Position numbers and translations under genes: made by a program
Notes under the pieces: generated by a model
Seen by the model: the letters and a program-made list of their open reading frames with translations, nothing else
Databases searched by the model: none
What the model was told of the DNA's origin: nothing
Origin: Bacteroidales bacterium
Lineage (GTDB): Bacteria; Bacteroidota; Bacteroidia; Bacteroidales; VadinHA17
DNA: 8,460 nucleotides
Assembly: GCA_020353115.1 (NCBI GenBank)
Contig: CP070687.1
Coordinates: forward strand, 1,335,943-1,344,402
Direction of reading: 5' to 3'
Shown: positions 1 to 5,916 of the stretch, one piece after another
Layout: the number at the start of each line of letters is the position of its first letter
Position numbering within the stretch: the stretch's first letter is position 1

Positions 1-292
1 TAAAGCTGACAAACGCTAATATAAATCCAATAATAACAGATGCAATCAATTCAGCTCTTCCATGCCCGAAAGGATGTTCCCTATCAGCTGGTTTTGATGC
101 AATCCTAACTCCTATCAGGACAATAATTGAAGAAATTGAATCGGTTAGGGTGTGCCATGCGTCAGCAATTAACGCAATTGAACCGGTGACAATTCCTGCC
201 CAGTATTTTAAACCGAAAAGTATTATATTACCTGCTATTGAAAGCCATCCTTCCAAGAAACCCAACCGGTATTTGGGAGATAAATTTTTCAA
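1..292 (-). CDS. Cation diffusion facilitator (CDF) family metal efflux transporter, N-terminal part, cut by window edge
   Basis: This is the first ~97 residues of a CDF transporter, an inner-membrane antiporter that exports divalent metals such as Zn2+, Co2+, Fe2+ or Mn2+ in exchange for protons. I translated it by hand from the minus strand. It begins with KNLSPKYRLGFLEGWLS, then a first membrane helix (SIAGNIILFGLKYWAGIV), then GSIALIADAWHTLTDSISS. The ADAWHTLTD stretch carries the aspartates of the transport-site HxxxD/DxxxD type on helix 2. It is followed by the family signature KPADREHPFGHGRAELI and the start of another helix. An in-frame TAA lies at 310-308 and there is no ATG after it, so I chose TTG at 292-290. 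It sits only 1 nt after AAGGAG, which is unusually close, so the exact start is uncertain. Metal specificity cannot be read from this part. It lies 135 nt downstream of the epimerase gene on the same strand. Confidence 0.88.
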   Translation of the reverse strand, partial: MKNLSPKYRLGFLEGWLSIAGNIILFGLKYWAGIVTGSIALIADAWHTLTDSISSIIVLIGVRIASKPADREHPFGHGRAELIASVIIGFILAFVSF

Positions 293-319
293 GCTCCTTT
301 GGATTGGTTATTATGTGAC

Positions 320-361
320 GAAATTAATCAATTTCACTGCTCGTTCGAACGGAACACGCAG
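320..361. promoter_or_regulatory. Two adjacent inverted repeats in the leader of the CDF transporter gene
   Basis: Positions 320-335 form a perfect 6-bp inverted repeat around a 4-nt centre (GAAATT-AATC-AATTTC). One base later, 337-361 form an imperfect hairpin: CTGC (337-340) pairs with GCAG (358-361), then a 2x2 mismatch, then GTTC (343-346) pairs with GAAC (352-355) around a 5-nt loop. Both lie 28-70 nt upstream of the proposed TTG start. Placement before a metal exporter suggests an operator for a metal-responsive repressor or a leader structure. No known metalloregulator box was recognised, and a termination role for the upstream epimerase transcript is possible for the second hairpin, although no T-tract follows it on the minus strand. 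Confidence 0.4.
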
Positions 362-427
362 TCTCTTTATTCAAATTATTATTTATAAACCGTAATTCAA
401 GTTTACATAACTCTTCATATTTTCTTT

Positions 428-1285
428 TCATATCAAATCGTTCAGACAATCATCGAGAGTCTGGAACCTAAAATTAAAACCTTCCCTTTCCAATTTAGCC
501 GGAATTACCTTTTGCCCTTCGGTTAACATAGTGGCTCCCTCTTTCATAAAGAAACGTACGATCCATTCGGGTATATTAAACAGAATCGGTCGTTTCAGTC
601 TTTCCGCCAATAATCTTGAAAAATCGCTGCTGGTCACGTTTTTGGGTGATACGAGGTTATATATTCCGGATGAGTTCTTATTATCCATCACAAATTGCAG
701 AGCCCTTAATACATCTTTTATATGAATGAATGAAAAACTCTGATTGCCGGTATCTATAATGCTGCCCATTCCAACCCTGAACAACCTTACCATATGTTTA
801 AGTATTCCGCCATCTCTCCCCAGTACAATTCCAAATCGGAACAGCACGGTGCGTATGGATGATCTTCCGATTTTAAGAGCTTCTTTTTCCCAATCTATTA
901 CGACATGTGCAAGGAAACTCGAACCGTAATTAAAATTATCTTCCGTATGTTCGCCATTATTTTCATATATCCCGATCGCGGATGCTGAAAGGAACAGGTC
1001 AGGTGTGTATTTCAATGAATTTATGGCCTTTACCAATTCTTTTGTTGTATTTATTCTGCTGTCATATATTACTTTTTTATATCTTCTTGTCCATCTTTTA
1101 ACAACCGGTGCTCCTGCAAGATTGATTATTACATCAACATTTTCCAATTTCCTTTGAAGCAGGTCTGTATTTTTTATATCGTTCCTGGAAATTCTTATAA
1201 CGTTGTGGTCTTTCTCCTGAAGATAGTTCTTCATTTCTCCTCCAATAAAACCACCGGATCCTGTTATTGCAATGTTAAATCCCAT
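428..1285 (-). CDS. TIGR01777-family SDR epimerase/oxidoreductase (YfcH-like)
   Basis: An atypical extended short-chain dehydrogenase/reductase of 285 residues, close to the family's usual ~300. The Rossmann nucleotide-binding motif GSGGFIG is at residues 9-15 and NLAG at 55-58. The family-typical stretch RWTRRYKKVIYDSRINTT spans 64-81. SASAIGIY at 100-107 supplies the Ser and Tyr of the active-site region, but the classical YxxxK lysine is not present; DWEKEA (131-136) occupies the area instead, as is usual for this family. FSFIHIKDV (184-192) leads to the C-terminal DUF1731-like region (about 235-282). Members are cytoplasmic and presumed to bind NAD(P); their substrate is unknown, and the old 'SulA-like cell division inhibitor' label is not supported. 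The ATG at 1285 follows GGGG and no better upstream start is visible. It is transcribed divergently from the cyclophilin gene. Confidence 0.93.
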   Translation of the reverse strand: MGFNIAITGSGGFIGGEMKNYLQEKDHNVIRISRNDIKNTDLLQRKLENVDVIINLAGAPVVKRWTRRYKKVIYDSRINTTKELVKAINSLKYTPDLFLSASAIGIYENNGEHTEDNFNYGSSFLAHVVIDWEKEALKIGRSSIRTVLFRFGIVLGRDGGILKHMVRLFRVGMGSIIDTGNQSFSFIHIKDVLRALQFVMDNKNSSGIYNLVSPKNVTSSDFSRLLAERLKRPILFNIPEWIVRFFMKEGATMLTEGQKVIPAKLEREGFNFRFQTLDDCLNDLI

Positions 1286-1377
1286 CCCCGATATTCCGTA
1301 TAAATTTTACATATCCTAAATTACGCAGAAAATAGAACATTTCTCTTTATTCTTTTTTTAAACGATAGTTATTATGA

Positions 1378-1385
1378 TATTTTTG
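1378..1385 (+). promoter_or_regulatory. Candidate Bacteroidota -7 promoter element for the cyclophilin gene
   Basis: TATTTTTG matches the Bacteroidota sigma(ABfr) -7 consensus TAnnTTTG exactly. It lies 40 nt before the ATG at 1426, which would leave a leader of roughly 30-35 nt. A run of seven T (1353-1359) lies about 19 nt upstream but contains no TTTG, so the -33 element is poor. The surrounding 1286-1425 spacer must also hold the promoter of the divergent epimerase gene, for which I found only near matches. Confidence 0.45.
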
Positions 1386-1425
1386 CATAAAACAATTGTA
1401 TTACATACCAATTCAGCATTAAAAC

Positions 1426-2244
1426 ATGAAAACGAATCGTTTATTTCTTATTCTATGTTTCCCTTTTCTGTTCTCGATATTTTTCGATTGTTCAACCAGT
1501 AAAAAAGAGAAGGACCGGTTCGTCCTTATTGAAACCACCCTTGGAGATATTAAAGTCCGCTTATATAATGATACTCCCCTTCATAGGGATAATTTCATAA
1601 AACTGGTTAAAGAACGATTTTATAATGGCCAGAACTTTCATCGCGTCATCAGGGAATTTATGATTCAGGCCGGCGATCCTGCTACTACTGCCACATCCGG
1701 TAATGACCGGGAAATACCTGAAATTAAATACACCATACCCGCAGAATTTAATCCGCACCATTTTCATAAAAAAGGAGCCCTTGCTGCTGCCCGTATGGGC
1801 GACGATGTAAATCCGGATCAGGAATCTTCCGGTTCCCAGTTTTACATAGTACAAGGTAAGGTATTTGATGAAAGTGAGTTGGAACAGATAGAAAAACGTA
1901 TAAACAGCATGCGCAAACAGTCTATTTTTTTTAAGAATATAAACCTTGAGAAAGAGAAGGCTTTCGAAAAAGACAAACCGTTGGACTACGCTAAAATTCA
2001 GCAGGCTGCAACACTTAAAACCGAAGAACAATTAAAGAATTATACTCCTTACCGCATTCCTGATGATCAGCGTACTGTTTATAAATCTATTGGTGGTACA
2101 CCGCATCTTGATGGTAGTTATACCGTTTTCGGGGAAGTTGTTGAAGGTCTTGAAGTAATCGACAAGATTGCAGCAGTATCAACGGATAACAATGATAAAC
2201 CCCTGGAGGAAATTCGTTTCACGATGAAAACCGTCAGAAGATAA
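1426..2244 (+). CDS. Cyclophilin-type peptidyl-prolyl cis-trans isomerase, exported, probable lipoprotein
   Basis: A 272-residue cyclophilin that would speed proline isomerisation in proteins folding in the cell envelope. Residues 1-21 are a hydrophobic export signal (LFLILCFPFLFSIFF) ending at Cys22. The residue before it is Asp, not the usual Gly/Ala/Ser, so lipid anchoring is likely but not certain. The domain runs from about 31 to 270. It has FHRVI at 71-75 with catalytic Arg73, FMIQAGDP at 78-85, SSGSQFYIVQGKVFDE at 134-149, and HLDGSYTVFGEVVEGLEVID at 227-246. His227 replaces the Trp of cyclosporin-binding eukaryotic enzymes. A charged insert of about 70 residues (150-220, rich in Lys and Glu) separates the FYI strand from the HLDG strand. 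Such inserts occur in Bacteroidota homologues. pheS follows after 43 nt and is probably co-transcribed. Confidence 0.93.
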   Translation: MKTNRLFLILCFPFLFSIFFDCSTSKKEKDRFVLIETTLGDIKVRLYNDTPLHRDNFIKLVKERFYNGQNFHRVIREFMIQAGDPATTATSGNDREIPEIKYTIPAEFNPHHFHKKGALAAARMGDDVNPDQESSGSQFYIVQGKVFDESELEQIEKRINSMRKQSIFFKNINLEKEKAFEKDKPLDYAKIQQAATLKTEEQLKNYTPYRIPDDQRTVYKSIGGTPHLDGSYTVFGEVVEGLEVIDKIAAVSTDNNDKPLEEIRFTMKTVRR

Positions 2245-2273
2245 TTTCCCCGGATCTTCATACATTTTGGTTT

Positions 2274-2280
2274 AAAAGGA
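2274..2280 (+). promoter_or_regulatory. Shine-Dalgarno-like site of pheS
   Basis: AAAAGGA lies 7 nt before the ATG at 2288. It supports that start over the out-of-frame ATG at 2280. It stands out because most other genes here lack a recognisable site. Confidence 0.5.
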
Positions 2281-2287
2281 TGAGAAT

Positions 2288-3325
2288 ATGGAGGACAGAA
2301 TCCGTAAATATCTTAAAGAAGTAGAATCATTTTCAGGAAATACCCTTCAGGAAATTGAAGAATTTCGCATTAAATTCCTCAGTAAAAAAGGATTGATTGC
2401 TGGTTTCTTTTCCGAGTTTAAAACCATTCCGCCTGATCGCAGAAAGCAGGTGGGACAATTAATCAATCAGCTTAAAAAAACCGTAACTGAAAAAATTACC
2501 GTGCTCACTGAAACATTGGATTCTGATACATTTATTGAACCGGATCTGGATCCAACCCTTCCTGCGGAACCAATGATTCTGGGATCCAGACATCCTGTTT
2601 CCATTGTACGAAATGAAATTATCGATATATTCGGTCATTTAGGTTTTACCATCTCCGAAGGTCCTGAGATAGAAGATGACGATCATGTATTCTCAAAACT
2701 TAATTTTCCGCCAAATCATCCTGCGAGAGATATGCAGGACACGTTTTTTATTAGAAAAGGATTTGACGAACATGGCAATAATATCGACATTCTTCTTCGA
2801 TCGCATACCTCTTCTGTCCAGGTTCGTGTCATGGAGGAAGAACTTCCACCAATTCGAACTCTTTCACCGGGCAGGGTTTTCCGCAATGAAGCCATTTCGG
2901 CCCGTTCTCATTGCATTTTTCATCAGGTTGAAGGCCTTTATATTGACGAATACGTATCTTTCGCCGATCTAAAGCAGACATTGCTCTATTTTGCAAAGGA
3001 GATGTTCGGAGCAAAAACAAACATTCGATTACGGCCATCTTTTTTCCCTTTTACCGAACCATCCGCTGAAATGGATATATCCTGTTCATGCAACGGGAAA
3101 GGTTGTAATCTCTGTAAATTTTCCGGCTGGTTGGAGATCCTGGGTTGCGGAATGGTCGATCCCAATGTGCTGGACTATATGAAAATCGACAGCAAAAAAT
3201 ATACGGGATTTGCATTCGGTATGGGTATTGAGCGAATAGCTCTTTTAAAATACCGAATCAGCGATATTCGCCTCCTTTTTGAAAACGATATCCGTTTCCT
3301 GAAGCAATTTCGTTCCGCCCTCTGA
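2288..3325 (+). CDS. pheS: Phenylalanine--tRNA ligase, alpha subunit
   Basis: The catalytic alpha subunit of the cytoplasmic alpha2beta2 enzyme that charges tRNA(Phe) with phenylalanine. Its 345 residues match the bacterial family. An N-terminal coiled-coil tRNA-binding arm (about 1-85) precedes the class II synthetase core. Motif 1 region is GPEIEDDDHVFSKLNFPP (125-142), followed by HPARDMQDTFF (144-154) and LLRSHTSSVQ (169-178). Motif 2 is GRVFRNEAISARSHCIFHQV (195-214), FTEPSAEMDIS (255-265) lies in the amino-acid site, and motif 3 is GMGIERIALLKY (311-322). A cysteine-rich loop at 266-276 (C266, C268, C273, C276) precedes GWLEILGCGMVDP. pheT is not adjacent in this window; separated pheS and pheT are common in Bacteroidota. 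The stop is 12 nt from the stop of the convergent osmC-family gene, with no terminator hairpin between them. Confidence 0.98.
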   Translation: MEDRIRKYLKEVESFSGNTLQEIEEFRIKFLSKKGLIAGFFSEFKTIPPDRRKQVGQLINQLKKTVTEKITVLTETLDSDTFIEPDLDPTLPAEPMILGSRHPVSIVRNEIIDIFGHLGFTISEGPEIEDDDHVFSKLNFPPNHPARDMQDTFFIRKGFDEHGNNIDILLRSHTSSVQVRVMEEELPPIRTLSPGRVFRNEAISARSHCIFHQVEGLYIDEYVSFADLKQTLLYFAKEMFGAKTNIRLRPSFFPFTEPSAEMDISCSCNGKGCNLCKFSGWLEILGCGMVDPNVLDYMKIDSKKYTGFAFGMGIERIALLKYRISDIRLLFENDIRFLKQFRSAL

Positions 3326-3337
3326 ATACACTATTTT

Positions 3338-3757
3338 CTACCCCTCAATAACCTTTATTTCCGACGTTAACTCAAGGGCTTTCCTGTAGGTTGCGCTTAC
3401 GCCACAATATCTCTCCTGCGACAGGTCGATTGCTTTCTGTATCTTGTCGACCGGAAGGTTCGAACCGAAAAATTCATATGTAATATGCATCTTCTGAAAG
3501 TGTTTGGGGTGCTCTTCCGTCAAATCACCGTTAACGATAATCTTAACGTTTTTAACTTCAACCCTCATCTTTTTAAGAAGGGAGACAACATCCATTCCTG
3601 TGCACCCTGCAAGAGCAACAAGCATTAACGGTTTCGGTTTCGGACCCTTATCTTCACCCCCCGATTCCTGACCTGCATCCAATATTATTTTATGACCATC
3701 AATATCCGCCTCAAAGGCCATATTGCCAAGCCACGTTACATTTACGGTTTCCTTCAT
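3338..3757 (-). CDS. OsmC/Ohr-family protein (YhfA-like)
   Basis: A 139-residue, single-domain cytoplasmic protein of the OsmC superfamily, whose studied members reduce organic hydroperoxides with a redox-active cysteine pair. The two hallmark cysteines are present: Cys52 in LVALAGCTGMDVVSLLKK (46-63) and Cys118 in ERYCGVSATYRKALEL (115-130). The N-terminal strands (1-30) and GPKPKPLMLVAL (38-49) also fit. The general form, ending soon after the second cysteine helix, resembles the YhfA-like branch more than true Ohr, and I do not see the N-terminal catalytic Arg expected of Ohr, so peroxidase activity is an inference. The start at 3757 follows AAGGAT only 1-2 nt upstream. It is divergent from a Crp/Fnr regulator 73 nt away, which may control it. 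Confidence 0.92.
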   Translation of the reverse strand: MKETVNVTWLGNMAFEADIDGHKIILDAGQESGGEDKGPKPKPLMLVALAGCTGMDVVSLLKKMRVEVKNVKIIVNGDLTEEHPKHFQKMHITYEFFGSNLPVDKIQKAIDLSQERYCGVSATYRKALELTSEIKVIEG

Positions 3758-3787
3758 ATCCTTACATATTTTAATCCATATTTTTCA

Positions 3788-3818
3788 CAAATATACTTTT
3801 TAATCGTATATTGCGAAA
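3788..3818 (-). promoter_or_regulatory. Candidate Bacteroidota promoter for the OsmC-family gene
   Basis: Read on the minus strand, 3795-3788 is TATATTTG, an exact match to the -7 consensus TAnnTTTG. Exactly 19 nt further upstream is TTTC (3818-3815), one base off the -33 TTTG. The spacing fits Bacteroidota promoters and the leader to the ATG at 3757 would be about 25-30 nt. Its -33 element overlaps the left arm of the inverted repeat at 3817-3837. Confidence 0.6.
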
Positions 3819-3837
3819 GTCATTGACACCATGACTT
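3817..3837. promoter_or_regulatory. Perfect inverted repeat, possible operator between osmC-family gene and crp/fnr gene
   Basis: AAGTCAT (3817-3823) and ATGACTT (3831-3837) are perfect 7-bp arms separated by 7 nt (TGACACC). The right arm covers the ATG at 3831. The left arm touches the -33 region of the proposed osmC promoter. Geometry and place suit a dimeric regulator, perhaps the neighbouring Crp/Fnr protein acting on itself. It is not a canonical Crp (TGTGA-N6-TCACA) or Fnr (TTGAT-N4-ATCAA) box, so the binding protein is unknown. Confidence 0.4.
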
Positions 3838-4571
3838 CATACATATTTTCCTCTTTCCAGTATTCGATGAAACTCGTCCATAATTCGCCGGTCTGTGATG
3901 TTTGTTCGACAGAATTCAACCCGATTTTCAAACATCTTACCAAAGGTGAACTGGAGCGGTTTAACTATGAAAAAACATGTACTTCTCACAGCAGGGGTGA
4001 TATAATTTACAACGAAAGCAGCAGGATAAATGGTTGTTATTGTGTCCATAGCGGAATTGTCAAGATATATAAAACCGGTATTGACGGGAAGGAACAGATT
4101 ATCCGTTTTGCAAAACCCGGAGATATTATTGGTTACAGATCCATATTAAGCAATGAGCTTGCCTGTACTTCTGCAAAGATTCTTGAAGATTCCATATTAT
4201 GTTATATTTCCTCCGAGTTGCTGATCTCGTTGGTCAAGAATAATGGTAATTTTTCCATGGAGATCATGAAGCTGACCTGCAAGGAACTCGGTGAGGCGAA
4301 TGCATATATTACGGATATTGCACAGAAAACCGTTCGTGAAAGATTGGCGGAGGTATTGATCCACCTGAAAGATAATTTCGGGTTAGATCATGAGAACATA
4401 CTTCGTATTTATCTCACCCGGGAAGAGCTTGCCAATATTGTCGGTACCGCTACAGAATCGGTAATCCGTTTACTTTCTGAATTTAAGAATGATCGTCTTA
4501 TTGAGTTAAACGGCCGTAAGATAAAAATACTGGATGGTGGCGGCCTCAGAAAAATTGCAAATCTTTTCTAG
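3831..4571 (+). CDS. Crp/Fnr-family transcriptional regulator, cysteine-rich
   Basis: A cytoplasmic DNA-binding regulator with an N-terminal cyclic-nucleotide-binding-like beta roll (about 32-135), a dimerisation helix (about 138-165) and a C-terminal winged helix (166-240). The beta roll shows GCYCVHSGIVKIYKTGIDG (68-86), EQIIRFAKPGDIIGYRSILS (88-107) and LEDSILCYIS (118-127). The recognition-helix region TREELANIVGTATESVIRLL (196-215) keeps the Glu and Arg (E209, R213) that Crp and Fnr use to read DNA. Eight cysteines occur; Cys22 and Cys25 form an N-terminal CxxC, and Cys124 aligns by context with the cluster cysteine of E. coli FNR, so an Fe-S or redox signal is possible. The first ATG gives 246 residues. 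Met13 (3867) is an equally good start and gives an N-terminus more like remembered homologues; it would place the inverted repeat in the leader. Confidence 0.92.
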   Translation: MTSYIFSSFQYSMKLVHNSPVCDVCSTEFNPIFKHLTKGELERFNYEKTCTSHSRGDIIYNESSRINGCYCVHSGIVKIYKTGIDGKEQIIRFAKPGDIIGYRSILSNELACTSAKILEDSILCYISSELLISLVKNNGNFSMEIMKLTCKELGEANAYITDIAQKTVRERLAEVLIHLKDNFGLDHENILRIYLTREELANIVGTATESVIRLLSEFKNDRLIELNGRKIKILDGGGLRKIANLF

Positions 4572-4597
4572 ATTTTTTACGTTTTATTTTAAAAATC
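4571..4597 (+). terminator. Weak AT-rich hairpin after the crp/fnr stop codon
   Basis: GATTTTT (4571-4577) and AAAAATC (4591-4597) are perfect 7-bp arms around a T-rich 13-nt loop. The repeat begins at the last base of the stop codon. With a single G-C pair and no clean T-tract after it, it is a weak terminator candidate at best. Confidence 0.25.
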
Positions 4598-4621
4598 AAA
4601 GGTTTGTACCCGGAATCATGA

Positions 4622-4792
4622 TCAGTCTAGTATGTTATTCAGAATTACATAGACCACTAAGCCTCCAAATATCAACCCACCACTTATTATCAGAAGTTTA
4701 TTGCTTTCAATACCACTGAATTCTGAATATCCTAAAATTACAATCCCCGCGACGATAAATACAATACCAATCCGTTTAACTACTTCTTTCAT
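4622..4792 (-). CDS. Small two-helix membrane protein, function unknown
   Basis: A 56-residue ORF that I translated from the minus strand. It begins MKEVVKRIGIVFIVAGIVIL, with a positively charged N-terminus and a first membrane helix at about 8-21. A short polar loop follows (YSEFSGIESNK, 22-32), then a second helix at about 33-50 with glycine spacing (IISGGLIFGGLVVYVIL), and the end is NNILD. The composition is a textbook helical hairpin, and charge favours both ends in the cytoplasm. The stop is TGA at 4624-4622. No strong Shine-Dalgarno precedes the ATG. It starts 77 nt after the ruvB stop on the same strand and is otherwise the only gene in the 298-nt stretch 4572-4869. I do not recognise the family. 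Membrane-hairpin composition over its whole length makes a chance ORF unlikely. Confidence 0.68.
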   Translation of the reverse strand: MKEVVKRIGIVFIVAGIVILGYSEFSGIESNKLLIISGGLIFGGLVVYVILNNILD

Positions 4793-4869
4793 GATCAATT
4801 ATTTTGTATAAAATGGCAAGGCAAAATATGAGGGTAAATATAAAAATTATGCTCTTCAAAACAAAAATT

Positions 4870-5892
4870 CTAAAACAATGTACCTGCTTCGCCAAACCTT
4901 GTTCTTCCAAGATGCTTATACGCCAGTTCCGTTGCTTCTCTTCCTCTGGGGGTTCGTTTTATAAATCCTTCTTTTATAAGGAAAGGTTCATATACCTCTT
5001 CGATTGTACCCCCATCTTCTCCAACAGCAGTTGCTATCGTTGAAATTCCTACCGGGCCGCCTTTAAATTTATCAATAATGGTTGACAGGATTTTCGTATC
5101 CATTTCATCCAATCCGTGCTTATCAATATTCAATGCCTCGAGGGAATATTTTGCAATTTCCAGATCTATATTTCCTGTTCCTTTCACCTGGGCAAAATCC
5201 CTTATCCTGCGAAGCAGGGCATTAGCGATTCTCGGAGTTCCCCTGCTTCTCAATGCTATTTCTTTACTGGCTTTTTCATCAATAATCACCTTTAGAATAC
5301 CTGCCGACCGTTTAACTATTTTTTTCAATACGCTACTGTTATAATATTCCAAGTGGAAGCTTATTCCAAATCTTGCCCTCAAAGGGCTGGTTAACAATCC
5401 CGATCTTGTAGTAGCTCCTATAAGGGTAAACGGATTTAGGTTAAGTTGTATTGATCTTGCACTTGGTCCCCTGTCTATCATGATGTCAATGGAATAGTCC
5501 TCCATTGCGGAATAAAGGTATTCTTCAACCACCGGGCTCAGTCGGTGAATCTCATCGATGAATAGCACATCTTTCCTCTCCAGGCTGGTTAGTAATCCTG
5601 CGAGATCTCCAGGCTTGTCAAGTACCGGTCCGGATGTTACCTTCATGTTAACATCCAGTTCATTTGCAATAATGGTAGCAAGTGTTGTTTTACCCAACCC
5701 TGGTGGACCATGCAACAGAACGTGATCCAGAGCTTCGTCTCTCATTCCGGCAGCTTCGACAAATATTTTCAGGTTTTCAACGACTTTGGTTTGGCCATAA
5801 AATTCGACAAAATCAGGAGGGCGCAATTTTTTTTCAAATTCCCTGTCAGCTGCGGTCAATTCACTCTCCCGCATATTGAAATCATCATCCAT
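4870..5892 (-). CDS. ruvB: Holliday junction branch migration DNA helicase RuvB
   Basis: The AAA+ motor of the RuvABC complex: hexameric RuvB rings, loaded by RuvA, pull DNA through four-way junctions during recombinational repair. Its 340 residues are the normal length. Walker A is GPPGLGKTT (62-70) and Walker B is VLFIDEIH (109-116). GATTRSGLL (159-167) holds sensor 1, SPLRARFG (169-176) holds the arginine finger region, and GTPRIANALLRR (218-229) carries the sensor 2 arginine. The C-terminal winged helix includes GFIKRTPRGREATELAYKHL (309-328). All expected motifs are intact. The start at 5892 gives an acidic lead-in (MDDDFNM); Met7 is an alternative, and no Shine-Dalgarno decides between them. 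ruvA and ruvC are not in the window. The gene begins 24 nt after the stop of the repeat-protein gene, so the two are probably co-transcribed. Confidence 0.98.
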   Translation of the reverse strand: MDDDFNMRESELTAADREFEKKLRPPDFVEFYGQTKVVENLKIFVEAAGMRDEALDHVLLHGPPGLGKTTLATIIANELDVNMKVTSGPVLDKPGDLAGLLTSLERKDVLFIDEIHRLSPVVEEYLYSAMEDYSIDIMIDRGPSARSIQLNLNPFTLIGATTRSGLLTSPLRARFGISFHLEYYNSSVLKKIVKRSAGILKVIIDEKASKEIALRSRGTPRIANALLRRIRDFAQVKGTGNIDLEIAKYSLEALNIDKHGLDEMDTKILSTIIDKFKGGPVGISTIATAVGEDGGTIEEVYEPFLIKEGFIKRTPRGREATELAYKHLGRTRFGEAGTLF

Positions 5893-5916
5893 TTTTAATT
5901 CAAGCGTTTCATTTCT

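Noticed and set aside
150..395. An 81-residue plus-strand open frame at the left end
   Set aside because: It overlaps the CDF transporter on the opposite strand, whose family motifs are clear, and its translation has no coherent features.
1561..2031. A 156-residue open frame antisense to the cyclophilin gene
   Set aside because: It lies wholly inside a convincing gene on the other strand, has no recognisable domain and arises from the codon bias of that gene.
3817..3837. A classical Crp or Fnr binding box at the regulator's start
   Set aside because: The arms do not match TGTGA-N6-TCACA or TTGAT-N4-ATCAA in sequence or spacing; I keep it only as an unassigned inverted repeat.
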